This document shows positions 21,040-33,245 of a stretch of DNA of 64,000 nucleotides, piece after piece. How positions within the stretch are numbered: the stretch's first letter is position 1; every line of letters begins with the position of its first letter. The stretch lies in contig OZ010800.1 in the NCBI GenBank assembly GCA_963932465.1, forward strand, positions 91,714,307 to 91,778,306. Direction: 5' to 3'. The translations under genes and the position numbers were made by a program. The notes below the pieces were generated by a model that did not search any database, had not been told where the DNA came from, and saw only the letters and a list, made by a program, of their open reading frames with translations. This DNA comes from Maratus speciosus. Lineage: Eukaryota; Arthropoda; Arachnida; Araneae; Salticidae.

Positions 21040-23769
21040 TGATACCGTGAAAGACCGAAATTGGAGAATGTCGACTTTCACCGGTTAATGTCAACACATA
21101 CCAAATACGTCGGTGAAAGACCTAATATTTGATTATATTCTTGTACATTCGGACCATCACCGGTGTATGTCGACAAGAACAGATACGCTCTAGTGAAGGC
21201 CGAAAAGAGAAGTCGATATCAACAGAGAGGCGAGAGTCTGTCGCCAAATCATTTGCTCAGCTGCTAGTAGGTCAGATTTGTCGGTCTTATGCAAAGTGTT
21301 CTTAAATTTTATTTTTTTATTCGATACCCTATATTACATTGAATGGATACTGCAATGAATCGTGATGTTTTTTTTTGTTTTTGTTTTTGTTTTTGTTTTT
21401 TAAGTTAAATGCATTAATTGCAAGTAAAGGAGAAGACAATTTTTCAATTTTTCTCAAGAAAAGTGTTCTAAAATACTTTCTGAAGTATTTTCTGCAAAAA
21501 CTAAGTGCAGCACACCTTTGGATTACAGAAGATTAAAACGTTTTGACGTTTCAAAAATTAATAATGATGAGAAATTAATTGTAGCATTAAAACCGAGAGA
21601 AACGAATATATAGTATTATGTTGCCAATGATGAATTGATTAGCATACTGTTTGAGACTCACGCAAGAATAGATCACGTATGCTTAAAGATTTGAAAGTTA
21701 AATACAAAAATATTACGTATGAAGTTGTAATGTTGAATTTCAATTCATGGAAAAAAATCAAATGAAACATAAAGCATCTAAGAAATGTACTGTTGTGGAA
21801 CCAATGGTTAGTTCTCAGTTAAACTCAAGATGTCAAGTTGATCTGATAGAACTGCAGTCACTCAAGAGTAGTGAATATAAGTTCATAATAGTCTATCAAG
21901 ATCAGTTAACTAAGTTTGTCCAGCTACGACCTTTGAAAACTAAGAGAGCTGAAGAAGTAGCGTATCATGTTTTTCCAATATTTGGTGTTCCAGCTATATT
22001 GCAATCACATAGGTAAGAACTCAGTAATCAACTCATATCCGAACTATGCGCTATGTGGAAAGATATTAAAATAGTTCATAGAAAACCTCGTCATAGCCAA
22101 ACACAAGGCTCAGTTGAAAGGGCTAAACAGGATATACAGAATGTGTTATTTGCATGGATGGACGATAACGATACAATTAAATGGTCAAGTGGTTTGTCGT
22201 TTGTTCAATTTGACAAGAAAACTACATACCATGAAACAATGCGCCAAAGCCCCTATGGAGCTATGTTTGGCATTAAACCAATAAGAGGCATATTCTAGCA
22301 TCGTCTGTTTTGCGTTGGAAATAAATCGCATACATTGAAACTGAAGAACAACTGGAATAAATTGCTTATACTTTTGAAACCGAAGAACAGTTTAAAGAAA
22401 CTGTTAATACCTTTGAAGAAAGTTTGAGAAGTAGCCGTACTGAAAGCCACCTTCCAAAGAAAAATATTGAAGAGGACCTGCAACAAGCCACATTCCAAAG
22501 AAAAATATTGAAGAGAACCTGAAACATATCACGTCTTCATATAAAGCCTTGACTAAACAACACGAGTTTATTTCTATACAAAGAGAGGCTGCGATAGAGA
22601 ATCTTCGACAAAAAGCAACGAAAATGTTACGAAACTCAAAAAAAAATTATCCTGCTGAAATTGGTGATACTGTACAAATACAAGCGCTGATGTCGACCGT
22701 AGTTGTCAGATGGCCGAAATGTACTGGCAGTTTTTGTTGGAATAGACGACTCCGAGTTTTATAACCTAGCAAATAAAAATGGTACCCTCAAGCAGCTTTA
22801 TACCCGTAATCAGTTCGTCATTTGCAAAGAAAAGTTACTCTCCATAGATGACATTTCTTCTTAAAAAATGTCGCTGAGAGAAGCAGCTGCAGCTCATTCG
22901 AGAAGTGGAGGGTTAGGCTATACACACTGCCATTACAAAAGGAAGTGTTCCACAAATAAATGCAGTTGTAAAAGCAGAGCACACTTGTGCAATTCAAAGT
23001 GTCATAAAAGGTTTATGCTGTTGCAATAAACAGGATTTCAATCACATAATTAAGTAAGTTTTTTATTGGTGTTATTTTCTTTTCTCATTTAGAATGTACC
23101 GTTAAAGTTCAACAGTTTATTCACATGTGCTGTTACTGAAACTTTTTTCTATTTTGACATATATCATAATGTGTTTTAATAATAAAGTATTACTTATAAA
23201 AGTTCACTACGGTATAAATGCAAATTTCTTTATTGGCTAACTAAAATCTTAAAACTAAAATCTTAATGCTTAACGTTTATCCAAGTGCAACTGCTAATAT
23301 TACTACGAAGACAAGTATTAGCTAGCATTCCTTCTTCTTCTCACGCTAGAATCTAAAGCTACATATCCAAAGAAAACAATCCCGTGCCACCCTTTAAATC
23401 TACGAAGGAATTTAAATTCTGCAGGGTTATTACCGCAGTGAAAACTCCTATATCATAGCTGTCTTACTAATAAGGGAGCTACGTCCTATACAGAGGGACA
23501 AACCCCACTCCTCACCGTGATTGGTCACTCCTTTCAGCAAGAAAGGCGAAAAAGTTGCGTCACACGTAAAATACGGAGAAGAAAATATTCAAATCTCCGA
23601 CATATTCAACATTCACCATTAGTGCATGATGAATGTCAACATTTGCCGGTGTAAGTCAGAAATAGGGATATTTAACAAATATTTCGGTCATACACCAAGC
23701 GACTATTTGAATGTTGACATTCACCAGTGAAAGTCGACATTCTCCAGATTTTGGCCTTTGACGGTAACA
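21040..23769 (+). mobile_element. Ginger/KRBA2-like integrase transposon nested in Tigger element
   Basis: The inverted ends read TGATACCGTGAAAGACCGAA and, on the complement of the right, TGTTACCGTCAAAGGCCAAA, followed in both by GGAGAATGTCGACTTTCAC. They are flanked by TATA at 21036-21039 and 23770-23773. TG..CA ends, a 4-bp duplication and an integrase-type protein match Ginger-type DNA transposons. Subterminal repeats of CACCGGTG/ATGTCGAC recur on both sides (about 21.04-21.20 and 23.60-23.75 kb). Confidence 0.75.
21432..23029 (+). pseudogene. KRBA2-like integrase relic
   Basis: Broken integrase gene of the type annotated as KRBA2-like in many animals. At 21432-21740 the H2C2-like N-terminal region shows LDYRRLKRFDVSKI, YYVANDE and RMLKDLKVKYKNIT. 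The catalytic core lies at 21747-22298: first Asp in CQVDLIELQS, and Glu in GSVERAKQDIQN. The second Asp, expected after PAILQS, is lost where HR and a stop occur near 22010. Further frames lead to a 53-codon segment at 22868-23029 with a cysteine-rich C terminus (seven Cys plus His in GYTHCHYKRKCSTNKCSC and beyond), a hallmark of this family. Two or more frameshifts and several stops make it inactive. Confidence 0.75.
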
Positions 23770-24119
23770 TATACATACACTGCACGAACAAACGCGACAG
23801 GAGAGGGGAGAGTCTCTCTTTCCGAGGACACCAAGGGAAAAAAGAAGCAATTTTTTGACCCCCTTAAGAGAATCTAAAGTCAAAGAGGGCTTTTCTTGAA
23901 AAACATGTGCGTGGGACTCTCGCGCATTAGAAGTGAAACTTCCTAGTTTCTAGAAACGTTTAACTTTCGTGACGTTCAGCCAAATTTACCCTACCGCGAC
24001 GAAAGAAGTTCGACTTCAAAAATTTCGGAGAAGGCGGGAAAAAACGCATGGATCTTGATCGATCCGGATAATTGGACAATCCGGTTAATTGGAGTCCGGA
24101 TAATCGACTCTCTATTGTA

Positions 24120-24700
24120 TCGTTAAAATCTCTTTAGTATTCATAAAAATAGGAACGAAATACGTATTCAGCTTATGGCAAAACACCCAATATCTTATAA
24201 TGTTTAAATGTATTGATTCTTAAAAAAATATATATATATATATATATTTCGCATCACTCCCTACATGTGATGAAAAAATTTACGAATACCTTGTCTATAA
24301 AGCCTAACGTCAATTTCATAGTTCTTTAACGTGATCACTGATCTTTAAGCGACTGTTCTATATTTCAATCCACATTGGATCATTCCATACAAAATGAGCA
24401 AATCAGCAATAGCAGACATGCCGCAGATTTTAATGAAAATCATTTTAAGTAAATCATACCTATTTATGAGTAAATGTAAAAAAAAAAAATAGATTTCAGG
24501 ATTGTTTATTTAAGTATTAAAATTTACATTAAAAGGGGATTCAAAATCGAGATTTTGTGAACATGCTAAAAACTTCAATTTTAATTATTAGCCTTAGGAA
24601 TAGAAATACTATATTAAAAATTATTTATAATTAGGAATGAATAATAAGCAGCAGATCGGCGTAAGTTAGTAATTGTATTTTTATTCCGTAATTTCAAAAA
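24120..24700. other. AT-rich noncoding DNA
   Basis: Only a TA microsatellite near 24230-24247 and A-runs are evident. Confidence 0.45.
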
Positions 24701-24705
24701 AAAAA

Positions 24706-25035
24706 AAAAAAAAATTTTGACGGAAAAATTCAATATTTCTATTATTTATTTAAACATGAAGGACAGCTCTGACAAGGTTAAAACAACTTGATATTATAGC
24801 TAAAAGTATATATTTTAAATATCGAAACTTTCATTTTTGCCTTTTTATTCCTTAATGAGAAAAAAATAAATAGTAAAAAATGTTGAGGGTAAAATGCAAT
24901 ATTTCTATCAGCTCTTTTTAAGTGAAGGAAAACTTTATTAAACTTTTAAGTTTTTTGATATTATAGATACAATTGTATATTTTAAATATAGAAACTTTTA
25001 TTCTTGCTTTCAGTTTATTTTTGGCTATTAGTACA
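24706..25035 (+). repeat. Diverged tandem duplication, ~165-bp unit
   Basis: CAATATTTCTAT, GATATTATAG, GTATATTTTAAATAT-GAAACTTT and TTGCTTTT recur in the same order in two adjacent blocks, about 24.72-24.86 and 24.89-25.03 kb. Confidence 0.6.
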
Positions 25036-25814
25036 TTTATTTTAAACTACAATAAAGAAATATATATATATTTCGTTGAACAATAAATTGTATATTTATC
25101 CTCTAAATCCATAGATGGCAGCACTACATTTTTTTTCCATTTGAAATCGTGCAACATTGTATAAAAAATGCGCGCGGATTCAGAAAGGAAAGATCTTTGA
25201 ATGCAACAAATATTACCTTTTATAACCCAATTTTGTGACGTTAGGAATCAAAAGGCAATCTTAATTTTTTTTAGTAGCATATCATGGACTTACTAATTTT
25301 TATGTCTCTGCAATAACGGTAATGTCTGACCTATACTTCATTGTTTATTTTTATTTATTTATTTTATTTTATTTTATTTTATTTTTTTTTTTTTGCTTAT
25401 CAATAAGACGAAAAATTACGGTTTTGTCATTTTTTTTAAGTTTCAAATTTTTTTTTTAAGGTGAAGGAAATATATGGCAACTTAAAAACTTTAGCAATTC
25501 GATCTTAATATGTAACACTACATCAGGCATCAATTTCATAGATGTTTTTGAATTCCTTTAATATTTATAACATTTTTAATTTTCTTCAAATTGACAAATT
25601 TTCAATTTTTACAACAAATTTAAGATTAATCATGACGTTACCAAATAATTATTACTAAATAAATATGAAAATATTTTTTCAGAGATTATAATATTATAAA
25701 AAGATTTAATTTATGTTAAATATTTTTCAAGATACGTAACTTCAAACTTGCAACTTTGAACGATTGTACAGATGCCATTCTATGTCACAAGCTTTTTAAA
25801 TGTCCGGAACTTCC

Positions 25815-25876
<62 letters not shown>

Positions 25877-27581
25877 TCTAAATATTTTGCAATGCTCTAT
25901 TTGAAAATGAAATGAATCGGTGTATCAAATTTTATTAAAATTGGTTACTATGCAGCCACGCCTTTTTTTTTAATTTTTGCTCATTTTGTGTGGAATGACC
26001 CCATTGTATTTATTTTTTCAGAAAAGGCTATACATAGAAATTTTTTAAATAAATCCGTGAATCTGCATCAGTTTAAGGTCTTTTTGCCTAATATTAAGAT
26101 AATACAATTTTTCTGACATATGAAAGTGGGGAGTGAAGCTGCACTTTTTTATTACTATGTTATATATTTTCGTTATCAGTATTGAAAAATAAAGCAAAAT
26201 TATGATATTTGTGTTGTTTGTAATTTAAATGCTAATATAATAATTACTCGATTAAATTTACATGTATTGTCTATTATTATATGAAGAAAATTCTATCTGT
26301 TAAAACAACAGTGATGAAGAACCATATACAATTTACTCAACATTTTTATGAAATACACAACATTTCAATGCTCTAACCTTTCTTTATTTGTCTGAAATTA
26401 TTGGAATCTGATTATTGTGAAGCTCAGAAGTGAACACTTTGTTTTAGAGTTATTGATGAAAAATTAAATACCATTTGTATGGTGTATTCAGTGTTTACTT
26501 AGCTGAGAAAACTTAACAAAGACAATATAATATTTTTTTTTTCATTTTCAGATGCTTTAAGTTTTGCAGTGCATATTCGTTGAAAAATAATACTTTATGC
26601 AGGTGGATATGCAACTAAAATCATGGTTGCACTTCCGAAACAACTTATTTGCGTAATTTACTTCAAGAGAAAAAGCAAAAGATTAATGATAAAAGTATGC
26701 TTTACATCAATTTGCCATTCATTTAAAGGACTCGTGAGTTCCTGGATAATAAAACTGAAATTTATTATGCAAAGTCTATTGTCAGTGGATTTCACTATGT
26801 AGATCATTATGGGATGCTTAAAAGTGTATGTGCCAATTTATATTGTTGAAGTCTTGTCTGTATTGACTTAACATAGATAGCTCGATTTTCTTCTGCATTT
26901 CATCCTCGAATGCGTACTTTAAAAATACGCACCTATATATTAAATTTTATTAGGTTCATTTGCAAGTCCGGTGAAAAGGGCCTTTTATATTAATAAATAC
27001 GGTATAACCTCAAAAATCCGGTATCATCGGTGCCAAGACTACGCCGGATTTTTTAAAATTCCGGATTTCTGAAAAAATATGAAAAGTACTTCCAATATCA
27101 TTAATAGTGGCTTTATTCATAATTTAGTACACAGCCAAGTCATATTTATGTGATAAAATGAGGAAAATAAATGTAAAAAAAAGTTTATTTTAATTAATAT
27201 TATCTATGTTGCAAATATATATAGATATATATATACATACTGACTGGATACTGGCTTTTACATATATATATATATATATATATAACCATTAATTAAACAT
27301 TACCGACCATCCTCAAAAACTGCAATATTGTGAAATGACAATAAAAATGGATACCACAAACCTATAATATAGAACTGTATGTATAATGTAAAGTGCCTTA
27401 TACATAATTACAAGAATTAATACGGAAGAAAAAAAGAAGAATGTGGATACCGAAAAAATTGAAAAACATATATATTCAATTACGTTTTCAAGAGTACAGA
27501 ATTCAATGATATAAGCAAATCGGTTGTTTTTTGTGAGAAAAAAGTTAAAAGCTGAATTTTTTAATACATATATATATACAT

Positions 27582-27618
<37 letters not shown>

Positions 27619-29400
27619 CAAGTGAAGTCATTTCGTCTCGTGTGATTTTCCGACTCATGAATGTCAATTTGTTTGATTCAATATTTTCGGCCTTTCTTTA
27701 ACGAATTTTTCTTGGATTTTATAAAAATGAAGAATGACGATTTTAGAAATACAGTCCTATTTCGCGAAAATTTAGAAAGATTTGGGCGATATAGCAAGTT
27801 CCTTTCTGAAAGTAGCTTTATTATAAGGGATGTTTCACAATTTGTCAACCAGGTTACTAGATCTGTAAAATTAAATCTTTTTGAGTTTTCACAATGTCTG
27901 ACTGGACTTTTTATATCACTTGCCCTAAATAGCTGTCTACCGAATTAGGAAATATATTTTTCTAATATTTCATTCATGCGCAGTTAAAATTTATTTCATA
28001 CAAATGCACATATATCATCAAATATTCAATATATTCATGTTTTAATTGCAGTATACTACTCTTCTTTCTTAAGTTTTCTGAAAATAGTGTTAAATTTGGC
28101 TGCAAATTCTGTTTGCTATTAACAAAAACAATTTGCATTTATCGCAGAAAAGTCACCAACTTCAAGAATATGTTTTCTAGGCTTACACAAATACACACGA
28201 CCACTGTACTAGAAACCATTTAATTATTTGCTTAAGTGACAGACCACTTTGAGCATTTTCTGTTACATAGGGGATCGCAAATATTACTTTATTATTAATT
28301 TATTGTTGGCCTCTTAATTGTCTCCGCGACTAAAACTTCACTGAAAAATATAACGTCAAAAAAGTTCTTCATCTTGGAAGTTCAAGTACATTTCGTCAAT
28401 AATTTTTGATACAAATTCGACAAAAAATATACAATCCAAAGCATCCGGTCATTGTTCCTTAACTTTTAGAGGACGGTGTATTTTAGTAAGTTTATCCTAA
28501 AACAAAAAAAATTAAGAGTTAAGCTAACCAATGGTAAGATGGATTTTTCTTTGAAATGCGATTTTCCTTTATTGCATTTCTGCTGCTCAAAAATTATGAC
28601 TTTGTGTTTAATAATATTTGAAAATAAAACTATTTATAAAAAAAGTAAAATTTACATTCACAAATGAATTTCACAATTTAATTTATTTTCACTAATAAAA
28701 TTAGACTTAAATCTCTTATCTCGACACCTTTGATCATTTTAAATGAAGGTAAATTCCATATACTTTAATGAAAACCAAAATTAATTAAAAGAACATCTTG
28801 GTAGTAGTATTAGAATTAAATGCAGCGAATGGGTGTTTAAAGTAATTATACATCCGTTTTAAATATTAGCATATTTCTAATAGAAACACTAGAATAGATA
28901 AATGGTATAAAAATCAATACCAACACTCCCCTTTTGAATGAATATGTCGTTTTCAAGCCTTGAGGCGTTTTCGAAAGGTGAAGTGGCTCATTTGAATACG
29001 GTGTACTTCTAAACTGTTCTAAAGTCAAAAGTTCTTCAGAAAATATTTGGAACAAAGTTAGGAAAGAACATTTAAATTTGTTTCATAAGAATTAATCCAA
29101 AATGAAAAAGTTAAATTCTTTTTTGAAACAAAATAATACAAATGAAAGGCTTGTAAGTGCTTTTTAATCTTAAGGTATTTAAATTAAATGATCAGCCGAT
29201 ATGAAATTGTAAGTGGTGATCTAACTTTAAATTTGAACAATTTTAAATGAAAATATTTTCTAACGTTTTCAAGCATATCATTCATTAATAAGTTTCAAAT
29301 AATAAATGAACTTCTTTTTAGGTAGATTTCGTATCAAATATTACCTATTGCGATCTCCCCTATCTTTGAATTTCGAATTTTTCTTGCAGATCTACACCGA
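25036..29400. other. AT-rich noncoding DNA with microsatellites
   Basis: No gene recognised. It holds a T47 run at 25817-25863 followed by (GT)n, TA repeats near 27180-27290 and 27550-27616, and a TTTTA repeat near 25345-25385. A short segment at 26998-27070 (AACCTCAAAAATCCGG ... GCCGGATTTTTTAAAATTCCGG) resembles one end of a Tigger-like MITE, but I found no partner end. A 95-codon frame at 27661-27948 has no domain I know. Confidence 0.45.
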
Positions 29401-29433
29401 TCATGACCCCTAGACGCCCTCTCCCCATAAATT

Positions 29434-29438
<5 letters not shown>

Positions 29439-29490
<52 letters not shown>
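29439..29490. repeat. (TA)n microsatellite
   Basis: Uninterrupted TA dinucleotide tract of 52 bp. Confidence 0.95.
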
Positions 29491-29493
<3 letters not shown>

Positions 29494-29637
29494 TTTTTTA
29501 TGAAAACGATAACTTCCATAATTGTGCACAAATCTATTCCAAACTCATACATAAAATCAAGGGGCGTAAAATTTCGGTCAAGTTCGTTAATGGGCAAAAT
29601 CCAACCAAGAGGATAGATATAAGAAGAAGTTTTGTGA

Positions 29638-29638
<1 letters not shown>

Positions 29639-29688
<50 letters not shown>
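29639..29688. repeat. A50 homopolymer
   Basis: Fifty consecutive A. Its length may be unreliable in any assembly. Confidence 0.9.
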
Positions 29689-29689
<1 letters not shown>

Positions 29690-29834
29690 ATAACTTCTTA
29701 TTTATAATACATATGGACTCAGTTAAAAGTTATTACGCCTAAAAAACGGGCCAAAAATTAGGTATGACAGATTTTTGATAAAACTAAAAATGGGTTCAAA
29801 GGGCGAAAAAAAATGGGGTTTTGGGGAGAAAAAA

Positions 29835-30144
29835 ATTCATAATTCATCAATTCTGAAGATATCAAATCCAATTAAATTTATTATAAATTGTCCTAATAAT
29901 ATACACAACTTTTATATTTTCAAGTTTTTGATAGGACAAATACTTACCGCAAAAAAAAAAAAAATAAATAAATAAAAACGAAAACAAAAAGAGGGGAAGG
30001 GGTGGCGGTTGAAGAAGAAAAAAATCCTTAACTTCGTCGATTCACAATATATCAAATTCGCATGAATTTATTATATATCATCTTCTTAATATTATCTGCA
30101 ACTTTTATATCGACAAGTTTTTGATATGACCAATTTTTACAGCC
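29835..30144 (+). repeat. Diverged tandem duplication, ~190-bp period
   Basis: Two blocks (about 29.83-29.95 and 30.02-30.14 kb) share ATATCAAAT, ATTTATTATA, CAACTTTTATAT, CAAGTTTTTGATA and CAAAT/CAATTTTTAC in order. Confidence 0.65.
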
Positions 30145-31745
30145 AAAACAAATCGAAAATACAAATAGGTTGAAGTAAAAAATACCGTATTAATAATATA
30201 CTCAAATCCAATCTGCTTATTTTCTGACTTATTTCTAACTTCATTTTTGCTTTCAAACGCATCCAATTGGTAGATTCTGTTGTTCAGAAACAATATATGT
30301 GCCGTAAAAGTCGATTTTTTGATAAAAGCAGAATATATATTTTTTAAAAAGATGTCAAAGTGGGCATTTTGAACCGACTTTCTCGAAGCGATTGTGCTGG
30401 AAACGAAAACTATGATCGGAATGAAAAAATAATTGCTTATAAATCAAGTTATAATTAATTTAACGAAAAATAAAAACATAGTTCCCTTATAATTTTCTTA
30501 AAATCTCACTTCAGCAAGTTTCATGTTATTCCTTTTGAAAATGAATCTGAATGTGTCAGGAAATTTTGATTTGTTTAGCATGGAAAAATATTTTTTAATA
30601 CTGCTTTAACATTATTCTGATAAAACCAGCTCTTATATAAAAATGAAATTAAAAACTCGTGAAAAGCGGCCAGATGAAATTGTAAAAGTGGGTTTATCTC
30701 TAATCATGATTTAGTTTTTTTAGTGAAATTAGTACTTAATTTCGAAATTTACCTGCACTTGTAGGCCAAACCGGCAGGGATTTTTTTACTTTGAAAAAGA
30801 TATCGCTGAAAGGTGTATTTTGAATGAGGTTTAAAGTTTTATTTGCGTGTTATAAAAATTTTCTACGTGACTTCTCCTTTACCCACTAACACAATACGTG
30901 CACCTGATTTAATACCGGATATTGGAAAGAATGCTTGCAATCATAGATGCCCAGAATTTGTATCAAATTGTGTCATGATCAAATTTTAATTTACGCGTTA
31001 GGTATAAAGTTATGCGATATATAAAGCATACCGAAATAACTGCCAAATTTATTAATTTCCTCGCAGAAAAAAAAAAAAAAAACCCGATGAACTTTACTTT
31101 CAAAATCGTTCTTTTTTTTTTATACATATAATTTCTTCTTGTGAGCAAGAGGTATCACATAGAACAGTATTAAATACGTAAACGCAACTCTAAGCCTCTT
31201 TTTAAATTGTGTTCAAACTGTTTCTGTCTGTCGTTGATTTTTTTTAAATTAATGCATTTTGCAATGAGAGTAATCATTTATTTTTCTAATTGCAAATGAA
31301 ATAACAGCAGGAATTTTGAAACCACTCTGTACTTTTACAAAACATAGTTATTGTAATAGTTACAGTTTTACAAAACATAGTTACAATAAGAGATGCTTCT
31401 ATTACCTAATGTTTAAAGACAAAAATAAATAAAATTATACTCGAAAATATCCTTCCAAATATTGCAAAAAATATATACTCAACGCAATAAAATTTTAAAA
31501 AGTTTATTTTACAACGTACAATTGCATTAAATGAAGAATTTTAGAATTATTTCTTACATTTAGGTTTGCAATAGAAATAATTAATTAAAGTGCTGAGAAA
31601 AAAATATTCTGTTCATTTGATATTTTAAATTAGCTGACCGGACCGGCGTTGCCCGGCGTTGATAATAATCTCAAACACACTTAAAGCCTATGTTGATGGA
31701 TTCAATATATTTTATGGATCTTTTACCTTTTAAATGCGACGAAAT
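30145..31745. other. AT-rich noncoding DNA
   Basis: No gene recognised. A CG-rich phrase at 31634-31662 (CTGACCGGACCGGCGTTGCC) stands out in the AT background. It resembles the start of a common arthropod dispersed repeat, and I cannot name the family. Confidence 0.4.
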
Positions 31746-32430
31746 TTAACGAAACAATTCAAAGTTAGAATTAGTCTATCTTCAAAACATTTTATGTATA
31801 AACATGAAATTTTGGATATTGATTAAACAGATTGTACTTCGTAATATGCTACCATTAGAAATTTATTAGCCTTTTACAGAATTTATGTATTGTCGAAATC
31901 AAAATAGCTCTTTTCCGTGTGTAGATGTCATTACGCGCATGATATCTTGAGAAAGTATATATGGATTGTCATTACATTTGGATACTAAACATATATTTGT
32001 GTTTAAAATGAACTACTATTAACCCAAAATTATTTCATTAACTATATAAGAAACATATATTTTTGTAAAAAAAAAAGAAAAATCAAAATTTTATATTTGT
32101 AATGAATAAAAATAGTCATAACTAAAAATATTACCATTGTGAATACTTAAAAGTAGTTCATTTTAAACACACATATTTGTATAGTATCTTTACCAAATTC
32201 CATGACAATCCATATATACTTTCTCAAGATATCATGCGCGTAATGACTTCTGGAGTGCAAAGAAGGGCTATTTTGATTTCAACAATACACAAATTTTGTA
32301 AAAGGCTAATACATTTCTAATGGTAGCATATTACAAAGCACAATCTGTGTAATTAATATCCAGAATTTCATGTTTATACTTAAAAAGATTTTGAAGATAG
32401 ACTAATTCAAACTTCAAAGTTTTTCGTTAA
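31746..32430. repeat. Large inverted repeat, arms ~275 bp
   Basis: Arms 31746-32017 and 32152-32430 are inverted copies separated by a ~135-bp loop. Matching pairs include TTAGTCTATCTTCAAAA, CGCGCATGATATCTTGAG, AAGTATATATGGATTGTCAT and GTGTTTAAAATGAACTACT with their complements. No coding sequence is seen. It could be a MITE or an inverted duplication. Confidence 0.8.
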
Positions 32431-32504
32431 TTTTAGACGCGTTTAACCTTTTATCTACTCACGGTACTTATAAGTACCATTAAAATAACGTGTTATAAAT
32501 TAAA

Positions 32505-32791
32505 ATAGTAATTAAAGCCTTTGTGCAGGGATATTAAAAAGCAGGAATGTCAGATTATGTCCTGGCTGAAAGGAATTCGGATATTAATCATATTCTCTCT
32601 ATCATAAATTCCATTGATCCCTGCCTCCTTTACCTCTGAAATTGAGACCAGTAACTGTCTTTCTTTCCTGGATGTCCTTGTTATTCATTGTGAAAATGGT
32701 TTTCAGACATCAGATGTCTTTCGTAAACCTTTTGCTGTCAGTCTCCTACTTCACAGATATTCTTCTCATCCTCTCAACTAGAAATTCGCTG
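32505..32791 (+). mobile_element. Penelope-like element fragment (terminal repeat fused to RT piece)
   Basis: The edge AATTAAAGCCTTTGTGCAGG, then ATATTAAAAAGCAGG, matches the terminal repeat at 55.5 kb. It joins directly to TTATGTCCTGGCTGAAAGG, which aligns with the RT C-terminal region at about 57.38-57.62 kb of the main copy (EIETSNCLSFLDVLVIHC in translation). Roughly 1.5 kb is missing between the two, so this is an internal deletion derivative. Confidence 0.8.
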
Positions 32792-32969
32792 CCAAAGCGA
32801 TATAAGTAAGCGTCCTATCTTAAATGGGAGAGGTAACCGCAAGATTAAAGGCGAGGTCACGTCAATCAAGGTCATACGCCACCCAGCGGGCGGAGTGAGC
32901 TATAAGAGCATTATTAACTTCTTTCCCCTTTGTGGATGATCTATAAGTTTGATATCTATGAAATAACTA

Positions 32970-32982
32970 TGCGCACGCGCAG
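32970..32982. promoter_or_regulatory. NRF1-like binding site
   Basis: TGCGCACGCGCAG closely matches the NRF1/ewg palindrome TGCGCATGCGCA. It lies about 150 bp upstream of the THAP-type ATG in a locally GC-richer segment (32.82-33.00 kb) and could mark a promoter. Confidence 0.4.
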
Positions 32983-33133
32983 CCGTGATTTTATTCGTTT
33001 GTCGTCTGCAGTACTTAATTATTGGAAGTATACATATAATTCGATTTATTTATTCGCCATTATTTAATTTATTAATTGAAGTTAGTTATTTAAACAAAAT
33101 CAGTTCTTTTAAGAACTTATAGTATTTGGGAAA

Positions 33134-33234
33134 ATGCCACGTTGTCGTTCTAATTATTGCAGTTTTCAAAACTGCAAAAATAACTCTCTATCTGAGAGAA
33201 CTCATTTTTTTCGCTTCCCAAAAGAGAAAAACAG
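33134..33234 (+). CDS. THAP-domain first exon (partial gene or relic)
   Basis: ATG-started 101-nt exon encoding MPRCRSNYC, further Cys residues, and THFFRFPKEKNR. THAP zinc fingers (C2CH, DNA-binding) begin M-x-x-x-C-x4-C and carry an F-x-R-F-P motif about 20-25 residues later, and both are here. The exon ends at CAG|GTTAGT, a good splice donor, where many THAP genes have an intron. Translation without splicing stops within 11 further codons. The second half of the domain (W, C-x2-H) was not found in the window, so this is either exon 1 of a gene with a long intron or an orphan or transposon-derived exon. Confidence 0.5.
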
Positions 33235-33245
33235 GTTAGTTTTGT

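Larger units (their letters stand above)
20752..24117. mobile_element. Tigger/pogo-like element interrupted by a second transposon
   Basis: The ends are inverted: CAGTAGAGCGCCGATTATC on the left against CAATAGAGAGTCGATTATCC on the complement of the right. They are flanked by TA at 20750-20751 and 24118-24119. CAGTAGAG...GATTATCCGGAC ends with TA duplication are characteristic of Tigger/pogo elements. Removing the inner Ginger-like insertion leaves about 630 bp with no transposase, so this was a non-autonomous copy. Confidence 0.75.

Noticed and set aside
26998..27070. Tigger-like end CCGGATTTTTTAAAATTCCGG
   Set aside because: No opposite end or TA-flanked partner was found, so I did not call an element.
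27661..27948. 95-codon open frame
   Set aside because: It has no recognisable domain and no supporting splice or promoter context. Such a frame is possible by chance over tens of kilobases.
29403..29693. 96-codon frame with I-Y repeats and a Lys tail
   Set aside because: It is produced by the (TA)n tract and the A50 run.
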